This document shows positions 36,532 through 45,461 of a stretch of 64,000 nucleotides of DNA, one piece after another (within the stretch, counting starts at the first letter, position 1; every line of letters starts with the position of its first letter). Made by a program: the position numbers and the translations under genes. The notes beneath the pieces are model-generated. The model made no database searches. It was not told the origin of the DNA and saw only the letters and a list, made by a program, of their open reading frames with translations. Origin of the DNA: Niallia sp. NCCP-28. GTDB lineage: Bacteria; Bacillota; Bacilli; Bacillales; Cytobacillaceae. The stretch covers positions 496,001 through 560,000 of the forward strand of contig NZ_BQYJ01000001.1 in NCBI RefSeq assembly GCF_023168165.1, read 5' to 3'.

Positions 36532-37875
36532 TCACTCCTTAATTTTAATCACCTTTGCTTCTATGGAACCATCTGAAAGCTTCACTTCCAGCGAGTCATT
36601 TTCTTTCAGCTGCTTAATGCTGCTTAATAGTTTGCCATTTTCAAGATATGCTAAATTGTATCCTCGTTCCATTATTTTTAGTGGACTTAGCGCATCCATT
36701 GTTTGAATAATGGATTGAAAACGATGGATTTTTTGATTATAAATAAGCATCATATTTCTTTTTAAATTTTTTTCTAAAACATTTAAATCACTATCTGCTT
36801 TTTTCACCAGCTCTGATGGATGATTTCTTTCTAATTGTTTTGTAAAGAGCATCCATTTTTCTGTTTGCTTCTCTTGAAATTTTTTCATATTGCGATAGAG
36901 CAGCTCTTTTTGTCTATCCAATTGTTCCATTTTTTGTTCATGGAGAACTTTCGGATAGCGAAAAGCATAAGATCTTTGAATTTGCTGGAACCTCGTCTTT
37001 TGAACCTCTACTTTTTCTTTTGTGGCACGTATTAATCTTGCTTTTCTTGACAAAATTCTTTCTATAACATCTTCTATATTCGGAGCCGAAAGTTCGGCTG
37101 CACCTGTTGGCGTAGGTGCTCGTAAATCGGCAACAAAATCAGCAATGGTAAAGTCTGTTTCATGACCAACAGCAGAAATAATTGGCACTTGTGAAGAAAA
37201 TATCGCCCGTGCTACTTCTTCCTCATTAAATGCCCATAATTCTTCTATTGATCCGCCTCCTCTGCCAACAATTAGAACATCTATTGGCGGTTCTTTCTGT
37301 AAGTTTGCTTGATTAATGGCCTGAACGATTGAGGGGGCTGCTGCATCACCTTGTACGAGGGCAGGAAATATGATGATTTTAGCTATTGGATATCTTCTTT
37401 TTATCGTTGTTAATATATCTCTAATAGCTGCACCTGTTGGAGAAGTAATCACTCCAATGGTTTTCGGGTATTTAGGGATGGGTAGCTTGAATTTTGGTGA
37501 AAACAAACCTTCTTCTTCTAACTTTTTTTTCAATTGCTCGTATGCTAAATAAAGTTCTCCAATGCCATCTGGCTTCATTTCATGAACATACATTTGATAC
37601 TGGCCACTCGGTTCATAAACCGTTACACTTGCTTTAATTAATACCTTCATCCCATTTTCTGGTTTGAATTTCATGTTTTGATTGCTTTTTGCAAACATGA
37701 CAGCGAGGATTCTTGCCTTGTCATCCTTTAATGTGAAATACATATGACCGCTAGTGTGCTGTTTAAAGTTAGAAATTTCACCTTTGACATAAACTGCATG
37801 CAAATGAGGATCAGCATCAAATTTTCTTTTTATGTATTTGGTTAACGCCTGTACAGATAAATATCTTGTTTCCAT
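36532..37875 (-). CDS. xseA: Exodeoxyribonuclease VII large subunit
   Basis: Catalytic subunit. 447 residues. OB-fold nucleic-acid-binding domain at the N-terminus (YVKGEISNFKQHTSGHMYFTL core, about 29-49), then the catalytic domain with GVITSPTGAAIRDI, VGRGGGSIEELWAFN and GHETDFTIADFVAD. A long coiled coil follows (about 275-390). ATG 37875. folD, which lies between nusB and xseA in B. subtilis, is not present upstream. Confidence 0.95.
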   Translation of the reverse strand: METRYLSVQALTKYIKRKFDADPHLHAVYVKGEISNFKQHTSGHMYFTLKDDKARILAVMFAKSNQNMKFKPENGMKVLIKASVTVYEPSGQYQMYVHEMKPDGIGELYLAYEQLKKKLEEEGLFSPKFKLPIPKYPKTIGVITSPTGAAIRDILTTIKRRYPIAKIIIFPALVQGDAAAPSIVQAINQANLQKEPPIDVLIVGRGGGSIEELWAFNEEEVARAIFSSQVPIISAVGHETDFTIADFVADLRAPTPTGAAELSAPNIEDVIERILSRKARLIRATKEKVEVQKTRFQQIQRSYAFRYPKVLHEQKMEQLDRQKELLYRNMKKFQEKQTEKWMLFTKQLERNHPSELVKKADSDLNVLEKNLKRNMMLIYNQKIHRFQSIIQTMDALSPLKIMERGYNLAYLENGKLLSSIKQLKENDSLEVKLSDGSIEAKVIKIKE

Positions 37876-37973
37876 TTATTGTGCTCCTTATCTAAAAGGA
37901 TCCGGAAGGAATAAACTACTCTTAAGTTACTCCTCCCATAGCATTTTTGTTTACTGATTTTTTTATTTTTTTG

Positions 37974-38104
37974 ATAAAGTGAAACTTCAATTAGTGGATT
38001 TTTCTCCATCCCCACTGATTGTTCATTGCGGCAAGATAAGATATAGGTCACATAGACATTGCCACAGGACATGTGAGGGTTACTGTCTGTTAATGCGTGA
38101 TAAA
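37974..38104 (-). repeat. Dispersed intergenic repeat, copy C
   Basis: 131 bp. Minus strand starts TTTTATCACGCATTAACAG and ends TTGAAGTTTCACTTTAT. It contains the intact IS-type site TTACTGTCTG (plus strand, 38081-38090). Its first 25 bp encode the last eight residues and stop of NusB. It occupies the place where folD stands in B. subtilis. Confidence 0.8.
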
Positions 38105-38466
38105 ACGCCATTTATGAATTTGCTTGACTGATCATCGCCATAAAGTTTAGCAATTTCTACTGCTTCATCCATTACTACATTTGCCGGCACTTCGCCACCA
38201 GCATACAGCAGTTCATAAATAGACAATCTCAATAAATTTCGATCTACATTAGCAAGTCGTTCCATCGTCCAATTTTCTAAATGTTTTTTGATGATTTCAT
38301 CAATTTCCTGCTGGTTCTCTAATACACCATCGACAAGACTTGTTAGATAAGCATCCTGTTTTTCTCCATCTAGTGCATGTACAATCGCTTCTTCTTTATC
38401 TGTTTGACTAAGGTCAATTTGAAATAATGCTTGCAGTGCTTTTTCTCTAGCAGTTCTTCTTTTCAT
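38080..38466 (-). CDS. nusB: Transcription antitermination factor NusB
   Basis: Binds boxA RNA and ribosomal protein S10 to keep RNA polymerase transcribing rRNA operons. 128 residues, all-helical; RRTAREKALQALFQIDLS at the N-terminus and VDRNLLRLSIYELLY...VMDEAVEIAKLYG are signature blocks. The C-terminal VLSRINRQ and the stop codon are encoded by one end of dispersed repeat copy C. ATG 38466. Confidence 0.94.
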   Translation of the reverse strand: MKRRTAREKALQALFQIDLSQTDKEEAIVHALDGEKQDAYLTSLVDGVLENQQEIDEIIKKHLENWTMERLANVDRNLLRLSIYELLYAGGEVPANVVMDEAVEIAKLYGDDQSSKFINGVLSRINRQ

Positions 38467-38920
38467 GTTTCATCTTTAGCTCCTTTAACATCTTAACCAT
38501 TTGTATTCCATCAAATCATATTACCAAAAAGCTGTTGTTTATAAACTAATTTTATATAAGATAGCGACCAGATTTAACGATAGGCATTTAATATCCACTA
38601 TATTCTTAGCGTCAATTACATTGCAGCTGCTGCTTAAGTCCATTTTGCTTATATAATGTTTCCTATATGAAACTAAACAACTTTGTGCTACACAGCTTTT
38701 TCAATAGTATAAAACAATCTCACTTTCTAAAAAGATAATAGCACAAATAACTAGAAACTTCTATGTGCTCTTTCATCGTTTTTTTCGCGCCTTTATAGTC
38801 AGAAAAATTGCATATTAAAAAGGTGCTGCTAAAGAATACTGTGGATTTTCGTTTCCTTTGACCTTTTGGAAAGGAATTAAATTGCAAATCATTTTATTGA
38901 TATCATGGAGGAAAATCATC
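38467..38920. other. nusB upstream region, nothing further recognised
   Basis: About 450 bp of AT-rich DNA with stops in all frames. It must hold the nusB promoter. I see no RNA structure or motif worth naming before the large hairpin that begins at 38926. Confidence 0.5.
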
Positions 38921-38925
38921 TGACA

Positions 38926-39020
38926 AAAAAAGACTGCCAAGGATTTTAAATCAGTCTCCGTTTTAATAAAGATACTGTCTCTTCACCAAAATGGAGACTA
39001 TCCACTAGCAGTCTTTTTTA
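38926..39020 (-). terminator. Nested double-stem terminator after yqhY
   Basis: Outer stem AAAAAAGACTGC/GCAGTCTTTTTT encloses an inner stem AGTCTCC/GGAGACT with a 33-base interior. Total about 95 bp. T runs on both outer edges, so it can terminate in either direction. Confidence 0.65.
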
Positions 39021-39030
39021 TGATTATCTA

Positions 39031-39441
39031 CTATATTTCTTGATCATATTCCGCTTCTTGCGTTTTTTGTGCTTCAAACTGAATGCCAACAACATGAATA
39101 TTGACTTCTTCTGCCACTAGTGCAGTCATATTGATTAGGGTTTGACGAATATTATCTTGGATTTTCTGTGCAACTTGTGGAATAGACACCCCAAAAATCA
39201 TCACACAAAATACATCTACTTTAATGCCTTCTTCTGTCAGCTCCACCTTAACGCCTTTGCTGTGGATTTTTTTCCCTAGCTTCTCCACAACACCTGAAGC
39301 AAAATTGCCTCTCATTTGTGCAACACCTTCTACTTCTGATGCAGCAATTCCAGCAATTACTTCAATAACTTCGGGAGCAATCTCTACTTTGCCTAAACCA
39401 TTTTGTTCTTGATTCATTTCTAAAATTGTATTGTCTGACAT
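39031..39441 (-). CDS. yqhY: Asp23/Gls24 family envelope-stress protein YqhY
   Basis: 136 residues of Asp23/Gls24 type: GKVEIAPEVIEVIAGIAASEVEGVA near the N-terminus (here IAPEVIEVIAGIAA) and a second repeat-like block VFCVMIFGVSIPQVAQKIQ. In B. subtilis yqhY lies in an operon with accB and accC, and its loss perturbs acetyl-CoA carboxylase; the same order is kept here, 15 bp after accC. Likely cytosolic, role regulatory. Confidence 0.9.
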   Translation of the reverse strand: MSDNTILEMNQEQNGLGKVEIAPEVIEVIAGIAASEVEGVAQMRGNFASGVVEKLGKKIHSKGVKVELTEEGIKVDVFCVMIFGVSIPQVAQKIQDNIRQTLINMTALVAEEVNIHVVGIQFEAQKTQEAEYDQEI

Positions 39442-39456
39442 GATTATTTCCTCCTT

Positions 39457-40815
39457 TTAATCTTCTGATTTCATCAAATCATACATTTCTAAAAATTTTG
39501 TGTTGAAATCTCCATCCACAAATTTTTTATGATTAAGGAGTTGCAAATGAAACGGTATGGTTGTATGCACACCTTCAATAACAAATTCGCTGAGGGCCCT
39601 TTTCATGCGAGCAATCGCTTCTTCTCTTGTTTTGCCATACGTAATAACTTTAGCGATCATGCTATCATAGTATGGAGGAATAGAATAGCCTGGGTACGCT
39701 GCAGAATCTATTCGCACTCCTAAACCGCCTGGAGGCAGATACATATGTATCGTTCCAGGAGATGGCATGAAATTTTTTGCAGGATTTTCTGCATTGATGC
39801 GACACTCAATAGCCCATCCAGTAAAAGTTACATCTTTTTGTTTAATTTCAAGAGGTTTTCCTGATGCAACAAAGATTTGTTCTTTGATTAAATCAACCCC
39901 AGTAACCATTTCTGTAACAGGATGCTCTACTTGAATTCGTGTGTTCATTTCCATAAAATAAAATTGTTCGGCGCGGTAATCATAGATGAATTCGACCGTT
40001 CCAGCGCCTGAATATTCAACCGCTTCTGCTGCTTTAACCGCAGCTTCTCCCATTTTGCTGCGCATTTCTTCCGTTATAACAGGCGACGGCGTTTCTTCTA
40101 ATAGTTTTTGCAGTCTTCTCTGAATAGAGCAGTCTCTCTCTCCTAAATGGATAACATGCCCATAATTATCTGCAAGCACTTGAACTTCTACATGGCGAAA
40201 ATCTTCAATATACTTTTCTAAATAAACGCCAGCATTTCCAAAAGCAGTTAAAGCTTCCTGCTGTGTAATGCTGATCCCCTTAATAAGCTCTTCTTCTGAT
40301 TTGGCGACACGAATTCCTTTTCCTCCGCCTCCAGCAGTCGCTTTAATAATGACAGGATAGCCGATTTCAGCTGCTAAAGCAATTCCATCATCCAAATCTT
40401 GGATAATCCCTTGTGAGCCTGGAACAATCGGCACACCTGCTTTTCGCATTGTTTCTCTTGCTATATCCTTTGTTCCCATTTTATTGATTGCTTCAGGACT
40501 TGGTCCAACAAAGGTAATATTGCAATCTCGGCATAATTCAGCAAAGTCAGCATTTTCTGCTAAAAATCCATAGCCTGGATGAATTGCATCGCTTCCTGTT
40601 AATGTAGCTGCACTTATTATGTTCGTAAAATTTAAATAACTGTCTTTTGATGCTGTTGGTCCAATGCAATATGCTTCATCTGCTAATTGGACATGCAGCG
40701 AATCTTTATCTGCTTGCGAATAAACAGCAACTGTTTCAATATTAAGTTCTCGACATGCTCTAATAATGCGGACAGCAATTTCCCCTCTGTTTGCTATTAA
40801 CAGTTTTTTTATCAT
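39457..40815 (-). CDS. accC: Acetyl-CoA carboxylase, biotin carboxylase subunit
   Basis: Carboxylates biotin on AccB using ATP and bicarbonate. 452 residues. ATP-grasp motif [16 protein letters not shown] (about 157-172), [16 protein letters not shown] and the catalytic [15 protein letters not shown] block (about 287-301). ATG 40815 behind AGAGGA. Forms accB-accC-yqhY operon. Confidence 0.96.
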   Translation of the reverse strand: MIKKLLIANRGEIAVRIIRACRELNIETVAVYSQADKDSLHVQLADEAYCIGPTASKDSYLNFTNIISAATLTGSDAIHPGYGFLAENADFAELCRDCNITFVGPSPEAINKMGTKDIARETMRKAGVPIVPGSQGIIQDLDDGIALAAEIGYPVIIKATAGGGGKGIRVAKSEEELIKGISITQQEALTAFGNAGVYLEKYIEDFRHVEVQVLADNYGHVIHLGERDCSIQRRLQKLLEETPSPVITEEMRSKMGEAAVKAAEAVEYSGAGTVEFIYDYRAEQFYFMEMNTRIQVEHPVTEMVTGVDLIKEQIFVASGKPLEIKQKDVTFTGWAIECRINAENPAKNFMPSPGTIHMYLPPGGLGVRIDSAAYPGYSIPPYYDSMIAKVITYGKTREEAIARMKRALSEFVIEGVHTTIPFHLQLLNHKKFVDGDFNTKFLEMYDLMKSED

Positions 40816-40834
40816 TGGTTAAATCCTCTCTTTA

Positions 40835-41305
40835 TTAAGCCTTTACTAAAAATAATGGTTCACCATATTCTACAAGTTCTCCATCTTTTACAAGAATTTC
40901 TACGATTTCTCCATCTACTTCTGCAGTTATTTCATTAAATAACTTCATTGCTTCGACAATGCACACTACAGAATCCTTTGTTACTTTATCTCCTACTTTT
41001 ACATACACATCTTTATCAGGCGATGAAGATGCATAGAATGTGCCTACCATAGGAGAAGTAATTTTATGTAAATTTTCATTCACCTCTGGTTTCTCTTCTT
41101 TTGCAGCTGTTTCTAAAGGTGCAATTGCTGTCTCTAGCATTTGCGGTTTTGCTGGAGGAACAGTCTGTACAGCAGAAACCATCACTTGTTCGCCGTAATT
41201 TTTTTTGATTTTTAATTTTGTTCCATCTTGCTCGTAAGAAAAGTCATTTACATTTGATTCGTTTATTAATTGAATTAGTTCTTTTATTTCTTCTATTTTA
41301 AACAT
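40835..41305 (-). CDS. accB: Acetyl-CoA carboxylase, biotin carboxyl carrier protein
   Basis: Carries biotin between AccC and AccAD. About 156 residues. N-terminal FKIEEIKELIQLI helix, Pro/Ala-rich linker (about 55-90), C-terminal biotinyl domain with the biotinylated Lys in VEAMKLFNEI (about 122). ATG 41305 (MFKIEEI) preferred; GGGGTG lies 6 bases upstream. Confidence 0.95.
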   Translation of the reverse strand: MFKIEEIKELIQLINESNVNDFSYEQDGTKLKIKKNYGEQVMVSAVQTVPPAKPQMLETAIAPLETAAKEEKPEVNENLHKITSPMVGTFYASSSPDKDVYVKVGDKVTKDSVVCIVEAMKLFNEITAEVDGEIVEILVKDGELVEYGEPLFLVKA

Positions 41306-41548
41306 GTAAAACACCCCTTAAATAATTCATTTATGACTAGCTACTAATATCATACGATAAGACCTTATAATAGTTCAACATTCTTCTTTAATCAAGTGCT
41401 AATCGGTTCGTTTTATGCTGCTTTAAAAAATAGATTTATTTTTGCTCTTTCCATTCTATCATACCATTTTCAAGCTAAAATAACTAATAGAAGTCATCTA
41501 GCGCCCCTTCTTTGTAGCATTGCCATTTATTAAAAACGCTAATATAGA
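41306..41548 (-). promoter_or_regulatory. accB upstream region
   Basis: About 240 bp with no ORF; holds the accB promoter and leader. No clear operator was found. Confidence 0.45.
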
Positions 41549-41583
41549 AAAAGGGAAAAGATTATGCATCTTTTCCCTTTCTA
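41549..41583 (-). terminator. Terminator of the spoIIIA operon
   Basis: AAAGGGAAAAGAT/ATCTTTTCCCTTT stem with loop TATGC and TTTTTC on the minus strand. Confidence 0.8.
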
Positions 41584-41593
41584 ATGCGGTATA

Positions 41594-41702
41594 CATTTTT
41601 TTATCATGCATTAACAGTCTTTTGCCCCCCAGAAAAATCTAGGTGGAAAAGAACAAGCTCATAGCTTAACTAGCAATCAGCAGGGGATGAAGACCCCCTC
41701 CT
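41594..41702 (+). repeat. Dispersed intergenic repeat, copy D
   Basis: About 109 bp, plus orientation. Starts TTTATCATGCATTAACAGTC, has CCAGAAAAATCTAGGTGG in the middle and ends AGCAATCAGCAGGGGATGAA then CCCCCTCCTTTAT. The last bases overlap the spoIIIAH stop codon (minus strand AAATAAAG). Shorter than A, C and E: the terminal GAAGTTTCAC arm is missing. Confidence 0.72.
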
Positions 41703-42281
41703 TTATTTGCTTGGATCAAATTTAACCGCAACATATGCGCCTGGTTCATTCATATTTTTGCGCACTAGCTGAATGATATCATTTGCAGCCTCTGCAGAAA
41801 GTTTATCCGCTTTAACGGTAACATTCACCACTCCATCAACAGAACGAACAAGCACATCATCGTAATTATCTGCTTTTATTAAAGTTTCTAGCATTTTTTC
41901 CTGATCTGCTACTTCTCTTAATTGATCAATTTTCTCTGCTGCTTCACTTTTTTGTTCTGCAGTAGCCTCAGTTGATCCCATTACATCTGTTAATTCTTCT
42001 TCTTTAGCACTTCTTTGATCCTCAAGTTCTAAACGCATTTCATCAAATTCTTCAGCTGATTCCACTGTAGAAACAGTATCACCTTCCGTTTTTGCTTCAC
42101 CTGCAGCATTTTCTTTCGTTTTCGTTGCCGCTGTATTATTTTTTGCTTCTTCTTTTGTTTTGCTTTCTTCTCCTGCTGCAAATTCATTTGTTTGCTCAGG
42201 GGATGTAATATAATAAACCGACAAGACTACCACTAAACTTAACATTGTTAATAACCAAACCGTTTGTTTTTTTAATAACAT
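41703..42281 (-). CDS. spoIIIAH: Stage III sporulation protein AH
   Basis: Mother-cell protein that crosses the gap between the membranes and binds forespore SpoIIQ, forming the feeding channel. 192 residues: one N-terminal membrane helix (about 8-25), a charged Ala/Glu/Lys/Thr linker and a C-terminal ring-building-motif domain (DEMRLELEDQ...VNVTVKADKLSAEAA). Last gene of spoIIIAA-AH. Its stop codon lies in the end of dispersed repeat D. Confidence 0.93.
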   Translation of the reverse strand: MLLKKQTVWLLTMLSLVVVLSVYYITSPEQTNEFAAGEESKTKEEAKNNTAATKTKENAAGEAKTEGDTVSTVESAEEFDEMRLELEDQRSAKEEELTDVMGSTEATAEQKSEAAEKIDQLREVADQEKMLETLIKADNYDDVLVRSVDGVVNVTVKADKLSAEAANDIIQLVRKNMNEPGAYVAVKFDPSK

Positions 42282-42295
42282 AAGCTAAATCCTCC

Positions 42296-42934
42296 TTAAG
42301 GTTGTTTTGGCATGACAGAAACACGATGACTCGGGACATCTAGCGCCCTTGTTACAGCCTCAATAATCATGCTTTTAACTTTTATATTTTCAGCTCCTTT
42401 TGCAACAATGAGAACACCCCTTATTTCAGGTTTTTTCGTCTCTACTACAACAGGAACTTGTTTATCGCCATTTTGGATTATCACTAGCTGTGATTCTGTA
42501 GAAGCATCTTCCACTTGCCTTTTTCCTCCTTGAGGATCTGTTTCTTCTGTTGTTTGATTTTGCGTTGTTGTATTTTTTTCATATACTTTTTTCTCTGTTG
42601 CATCCACATTCACATACACTGTTGCATTTTTCACACCTGATATGTTATTGATGGCTGCTTTAATCTCTTCTTTATATTTTTCTTCATAATCTATTATTCC
42701 GCTAGATCCCTGTGATTTTTGTCCAAATGTTTCTTCTGCTACAGGCGAACTTGCTACAGTAGCGGCTTCTTTTGTTGAATCATTATGAAAAAACATATTG
42801 CTTAAAAGCATAATCGCTGCTCCAAACAGCGCGACAATAATTAAATACTGGACTTTTCCTTGTTTGTTTCCTGGGCCGCCATTGTTAATAAATATCTTCT
42901 TTAACGAACTAATTGGTCCCTTTTCTTTATCCAT
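42296..42934 (-). CDS. spoIIIAG: Stage III sporulation protein AG
   Basis: Ring-forming component of the SpoIIIA-SpoIIQ channel. 212 residues: membrane helix at about 27-48, then an extracytoplasmic ring-building domain (YEEKYKEEIKAAINNISGVKNATVYVNVD; quoted part AAINNISGVKNATVYV) and EIRGVLIVAKGAENIKVK. Start ATG 42934 (MDKEKGP) chosen, since GGAGGGGAGA then has 9-base spacing. Confidence 0.92.
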   Translation of the reverse strand: MDKEKGPISSLKKIFINNGGPGNKQGKVQYLIIVALFGAAIMLLSNMFFHNDSTKEAATVASSPVAEETFGQKSQGSSGIIDYEEKYKEEIKAAINNISGVKNATVYVNVDATEKKVYEKNTTTQNQTTEETDPQGGKRQVEDASTESQLVIIQNGDKQVPVVVETKKPEIRGVLIVAKGAENIKVKSMIIEAVTRALDVPSHRVSVMPKQP

Positions 42935-43565
42935 TTGCTTCACTCTCCCCTCCTTCTGTCACAATGTCGATATTTTCATCTTTCACATCCCACTTATTGG
43001 CAAGAAATGATGTTATGCTGTCTGTATCCACTTGTAATTGTTCAGATTTAAGAGAGTCTGGATTTTGGGTATTAATATCTACTGTTTTAACTGCTTCCAC
43101 AGCATTTTCATTTTGCTCTCCATTCCCTGGCTTTAAGGAAATAACCAATTTCTCCAAATTTTCCGGAAAACTTTTTTCACTGCTTTTGTCCACTGTTATA
43201 CTAAGTGCTTCTATTTCAACTCCGTATTGATTTACCAACTCCTTATTTGCATCCTCTTTCATTTGGACAGCCATTTTGTTTAATGTATATTCATCTAATG
43301 ATGCTTGTATTTCTTTTTTCTGCAATTCCATTGAATTTTTTATATTTTTTTCATCGGAATTCTTAAAAGTTGCCAATGCAACAACATCTTCAAAATCATG
43401 CTGAACAAGTTTAAAGACTGGTGTTAAAATAACGGTAATAAGCAATAATCCAGTAACCATCTTTGCATATTTTTGAAAGGAGGAATTTGGTAATAACATA
43501 TCCACAACTGTTGCTAGAAGTACAAATAAAATAATATTTGTCACCCATTCGATAATAAAGCTCAA
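42927..43565 (-). CDS. spoIIIAF: Stage III sporulation protein AF
   Basis: Membrane protein of the feeding channel. 212 residues: two N-terminal membrane helices (about 6-24 and 33-52) and a soluble C-terminal domain with a ring-building-like fold. Start TTG 43565 behind GGGGAAG. Overlaps the start of spoIIIAG. Confidence 0.9.
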   Translation of the reverse strand: MSFIIEWVTNIILFVLLATVVDMLLPNSSFQKYAKMVTGLLLITVILTPVFKLVQHDFEDVVALATFKNSDEKNIKNSMELQKKEIQASLDEYTLNKMAVQMKEDANKELVNQYGVEIEALSITVDKSSEKSFPENLEKLVISLKPGNGEQNENAVEAVKTVDINTQNPDSLKSEQLQVDTDSITSFLANKWDVKDENIDIVTEGGESEANG

Positions 43566-43582
43566 TTGACTTCCCCGCCTTT

Positions 43583-44788
43583 CTACTTAACCATCATTGT
43601 TAAATTTCCGGCTGCAATAATGACGGTAATTGTGAGGAAAAACATTAACGATACAACCGCAAGTGCGGCAAAAACATATAATATGCTTTTAGAAATGATA
43701 TCGAGGCATGTGATAACCGGCCCCCCTCCTAATGGCTGCAAAACGGCTGCGGCAAACTTGTATATAAATGAAATCATTAAAATTTTTAATGCTGGGAATG
43801 CTACAATAAAAAGCAAAATAGCAACTCCTGCAATCCCAACTGAATTTTTGAGAAGCAAACTTGCATTAATAACCGTATCCGCTGCGTCTGTAAACATTCT
43901 TCCTATAACAGGAATAAAATTTCCTGTTATAAATTTTGCTGTTTTAATCGTTATTCCATCGGTTACAGCCGAAGAAGCCCCTTGAACAGAAATAACACCG
44001 AGAAAGATCGTCAAGAATAAGCCCAATATGCCAATGCTGACATTGCGCAAAAGATTAGCCAGTTGCGTTACTTTGTATTGCTCGGACAAGGCACTGACTA
44101 TATGGAGCAATGTTGCTAAAAACAGCAGCGGCAAAACAATATATTCAATCAGCATGCCACTTGTATTCATCAAAAAAAGAATAACTGGATGAAAAAATGC
44201 AGCAGAGATAACCCCGCCCGATGCTGCCATCAATGCCAATAAAAGGGGTACAAGTGCTAAGATAAAACCAGTCATTGTAGAAATTGCTTCGTTTGCGAAT
44301 GTTATCGCTACATGAAAGCTATTTAAAGCAAGAATAATAAGCACCATAAATACAATCCCATATGCAACTTTGCTGATAGAACTTTTTTCAAAAGAATTTT
44401 GAAGCATTTGCAAAAGCATGCTAAAAATAGTTAATAGTATAAGTGAACCAAGCAACTTTCCGTTCACAATAATTTCATGAAAGGCAAATTTCATCATGCC
44501 AGAAAAAATCCCTTGCAAATCAATTGAATTTCCATTTTTTATAAAATCGTATAAACTTCCTTTTTGGCTTTCCGGTAAAAAGCCTCCATACTCTTGGGTG
44601 ATATGCTCCCAAAAGCCTTTTAACTCCTCTAAATTCAACTTATCTATCTGGGAATCAACCATTTGCTGCGTATTGCTTGCACTTGTTTCTTCCTGTTCTT
44701 CTTCTTGAGGCGAGGCTTGGACAGTTGGAATAAATAAAAAAAAGAGAATGATCATAAATAGCAAAATGACGTTTAGTTTTGTTTTCAT
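43583..44788 (-). CDS. spoIIIAE: Stage III sporulation protein AE
   Basis: Large polytopic membrane protein of the SpoIIIA complex. About 401 residues. Cleavable N-terminal signal (NVILLFMIILFFLFIPTVQAS), Gln/Glu-rich stretch, then about six to eight membrane helices. Conserved SFIYKFAAAVLQPLGGGPV segment near the end. Start at ATG 44788 (MKTKLNV), which has GAGGTGAAGA upstream; the longer frame lacks one. Confidence 0.92.
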   Translation of the reverse strand: MKTKLNVILLFMIILFFLFIPTVQASPQEEEQEETSASNTQQMVDSQIDKLNLEELKGFWEHITQEYGGFLPESQKGSLYDFIKNGNSIDLQGIFSGMMKFAFHEIIVNGKLLGSLILLTIFSMLLQMLQNSFEKSSISKVAYGIVFMVLIILALNSFHVAITFANEAISTMTGFILALVPLLLALMAASGGVISAAFFHPVILFLMNTSGMLIEYIVLPLLFLATLLHIVSALSEQYKVTQLANLLRNVSIGILGLFLTIFLGVISVQGASSAVTDGITIKTAKFITGNFIPVIGRMFTDAADTVINASLLLKNSVGIAGVAILLFIVAFPALKILMISFIYKFAAAVLQPLGGGPVITCLDIISKSILYVFAALAVVSLMFFLTITVIIAAGNLTMMVK

Positions 44789-44828
44789 TTCTTCACCTCT
44801 AGCATTAGAACAATCTATAAACACTGAT

Positions 44829-45218
44829 TTAGTTGGGTATCATATTAATGATCGTTTCTACTAAAACTGTTAAAATAGGAACCGCCATGGACAAAATGAT
44901 GATTTTTCCAGCTAATTCTATTTTGGAAGCAATAGAAGCCTGTCCAGCATCCTTTGTAATTTGAACAGCAAATTCAGCAATATAAGCAATTCCGATTATT
45001 TTTAATATCGTTGCTACATATACCGTATTTACTTTTGCATTTAAGGCAATTTTCTCAACCATATGAATAATCGCCGCGATTTGGTCTACTAGAAAAAGAA
45101 AAATCGTGCATCCGACAAACACAACAAGCAAAAAAGCGATGTTTGGCTTTTGTTCTTTTATAATTAGGACAAGAAATGTAGAAATGAGGGCAATCCCTAC
45201 AATTTGAAGAATTTCAAT
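44829..45218 (-). CDS. spoIIIAD: Stage III sporulation protein AD with apparent AUU start
   Basis: Small membrane protein of the SpoIIIA channel, 129 residues if started here. The family N-terminus EILQIVGIALISTFL is encoded upstream of the only conventional candidate (TTG 45131), which would remove the first membrane helix. No ATG, GTG or TTG lies in frame. The codon at the family start position is ATT (45216-45218), placed 8 bases after a perfect AAAGGAGG (45227-45234) that overlaps the spoIIIAC stop. I therefore call an AUU start. Rest of protein, including LVDQIAAIIHMVEKIA and TKDAGQASIASKIELAGK, is typical. Confidence 0.82.
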   Translation of the reverse strand: MEILQIVGIALISTFLVLIIKEQKPNIAFLLVVFVGCTIFLFLVDQIAAIIHMVEKIALNAKVNTVYVATILKIIGIAYIAEFAVQITKDAGQASIASKIELAGKIIILSMAVPILTVLVETIINMIPN

Positions 45219-45232
45219 GACAATATCCTCCT

Positions 45233-45439
45233 TTAGCCTTGAAATAAAAATACCGACTTAATTTTCTGAAATAAATCTTCTACTATGTTAGCAACCATAA
45301 ACAAAATATAGATAAATCCAAAAAGGGTTACCCATTGTGCATATTCTTTTTTTCCTACTTGATCTAAAATGGTATGCAAAAAAGCAACCACAATTCCAAC
45401 ACCCGCTATTTTAAAAATGATATCTACCTCTAAACCCAT
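45233..45439 (-). CDS. spoIIIAC: Stage III sporulation protein AC
   Basis: 68-residue membrane protein with two helices (about 7-27 and 36-55), beginning MGLEVDIIFKIAGVGIVVAF. Part of the mother-cell side of the feeding channel. Its stop codon overlaps the ribosome site of spoIIIAD. Confidence 0.92.
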   Translation of the reverse strand: MGLEVDIIFKIAGVGIVVAFLHTILDQVGKKEYAQWVTLFGFIYILFMVANIVEDLFQKIKSVFLFQG

Positions 45440-45461
45440 CCTATTCTCCTCCTACAACTAA

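Noticed and set aside
38905-38949. 14-codon ORF starting ATGGAGG near the yqhY terminator
   Set aside because: Too short, runs into the terminator stem and lacks its own ribosome site.
43566-43985. 139-codon plus-strand ORF opposite spoIIIAE
   Set aside because: Shadow of conserved spoIIIAE coding sequence.
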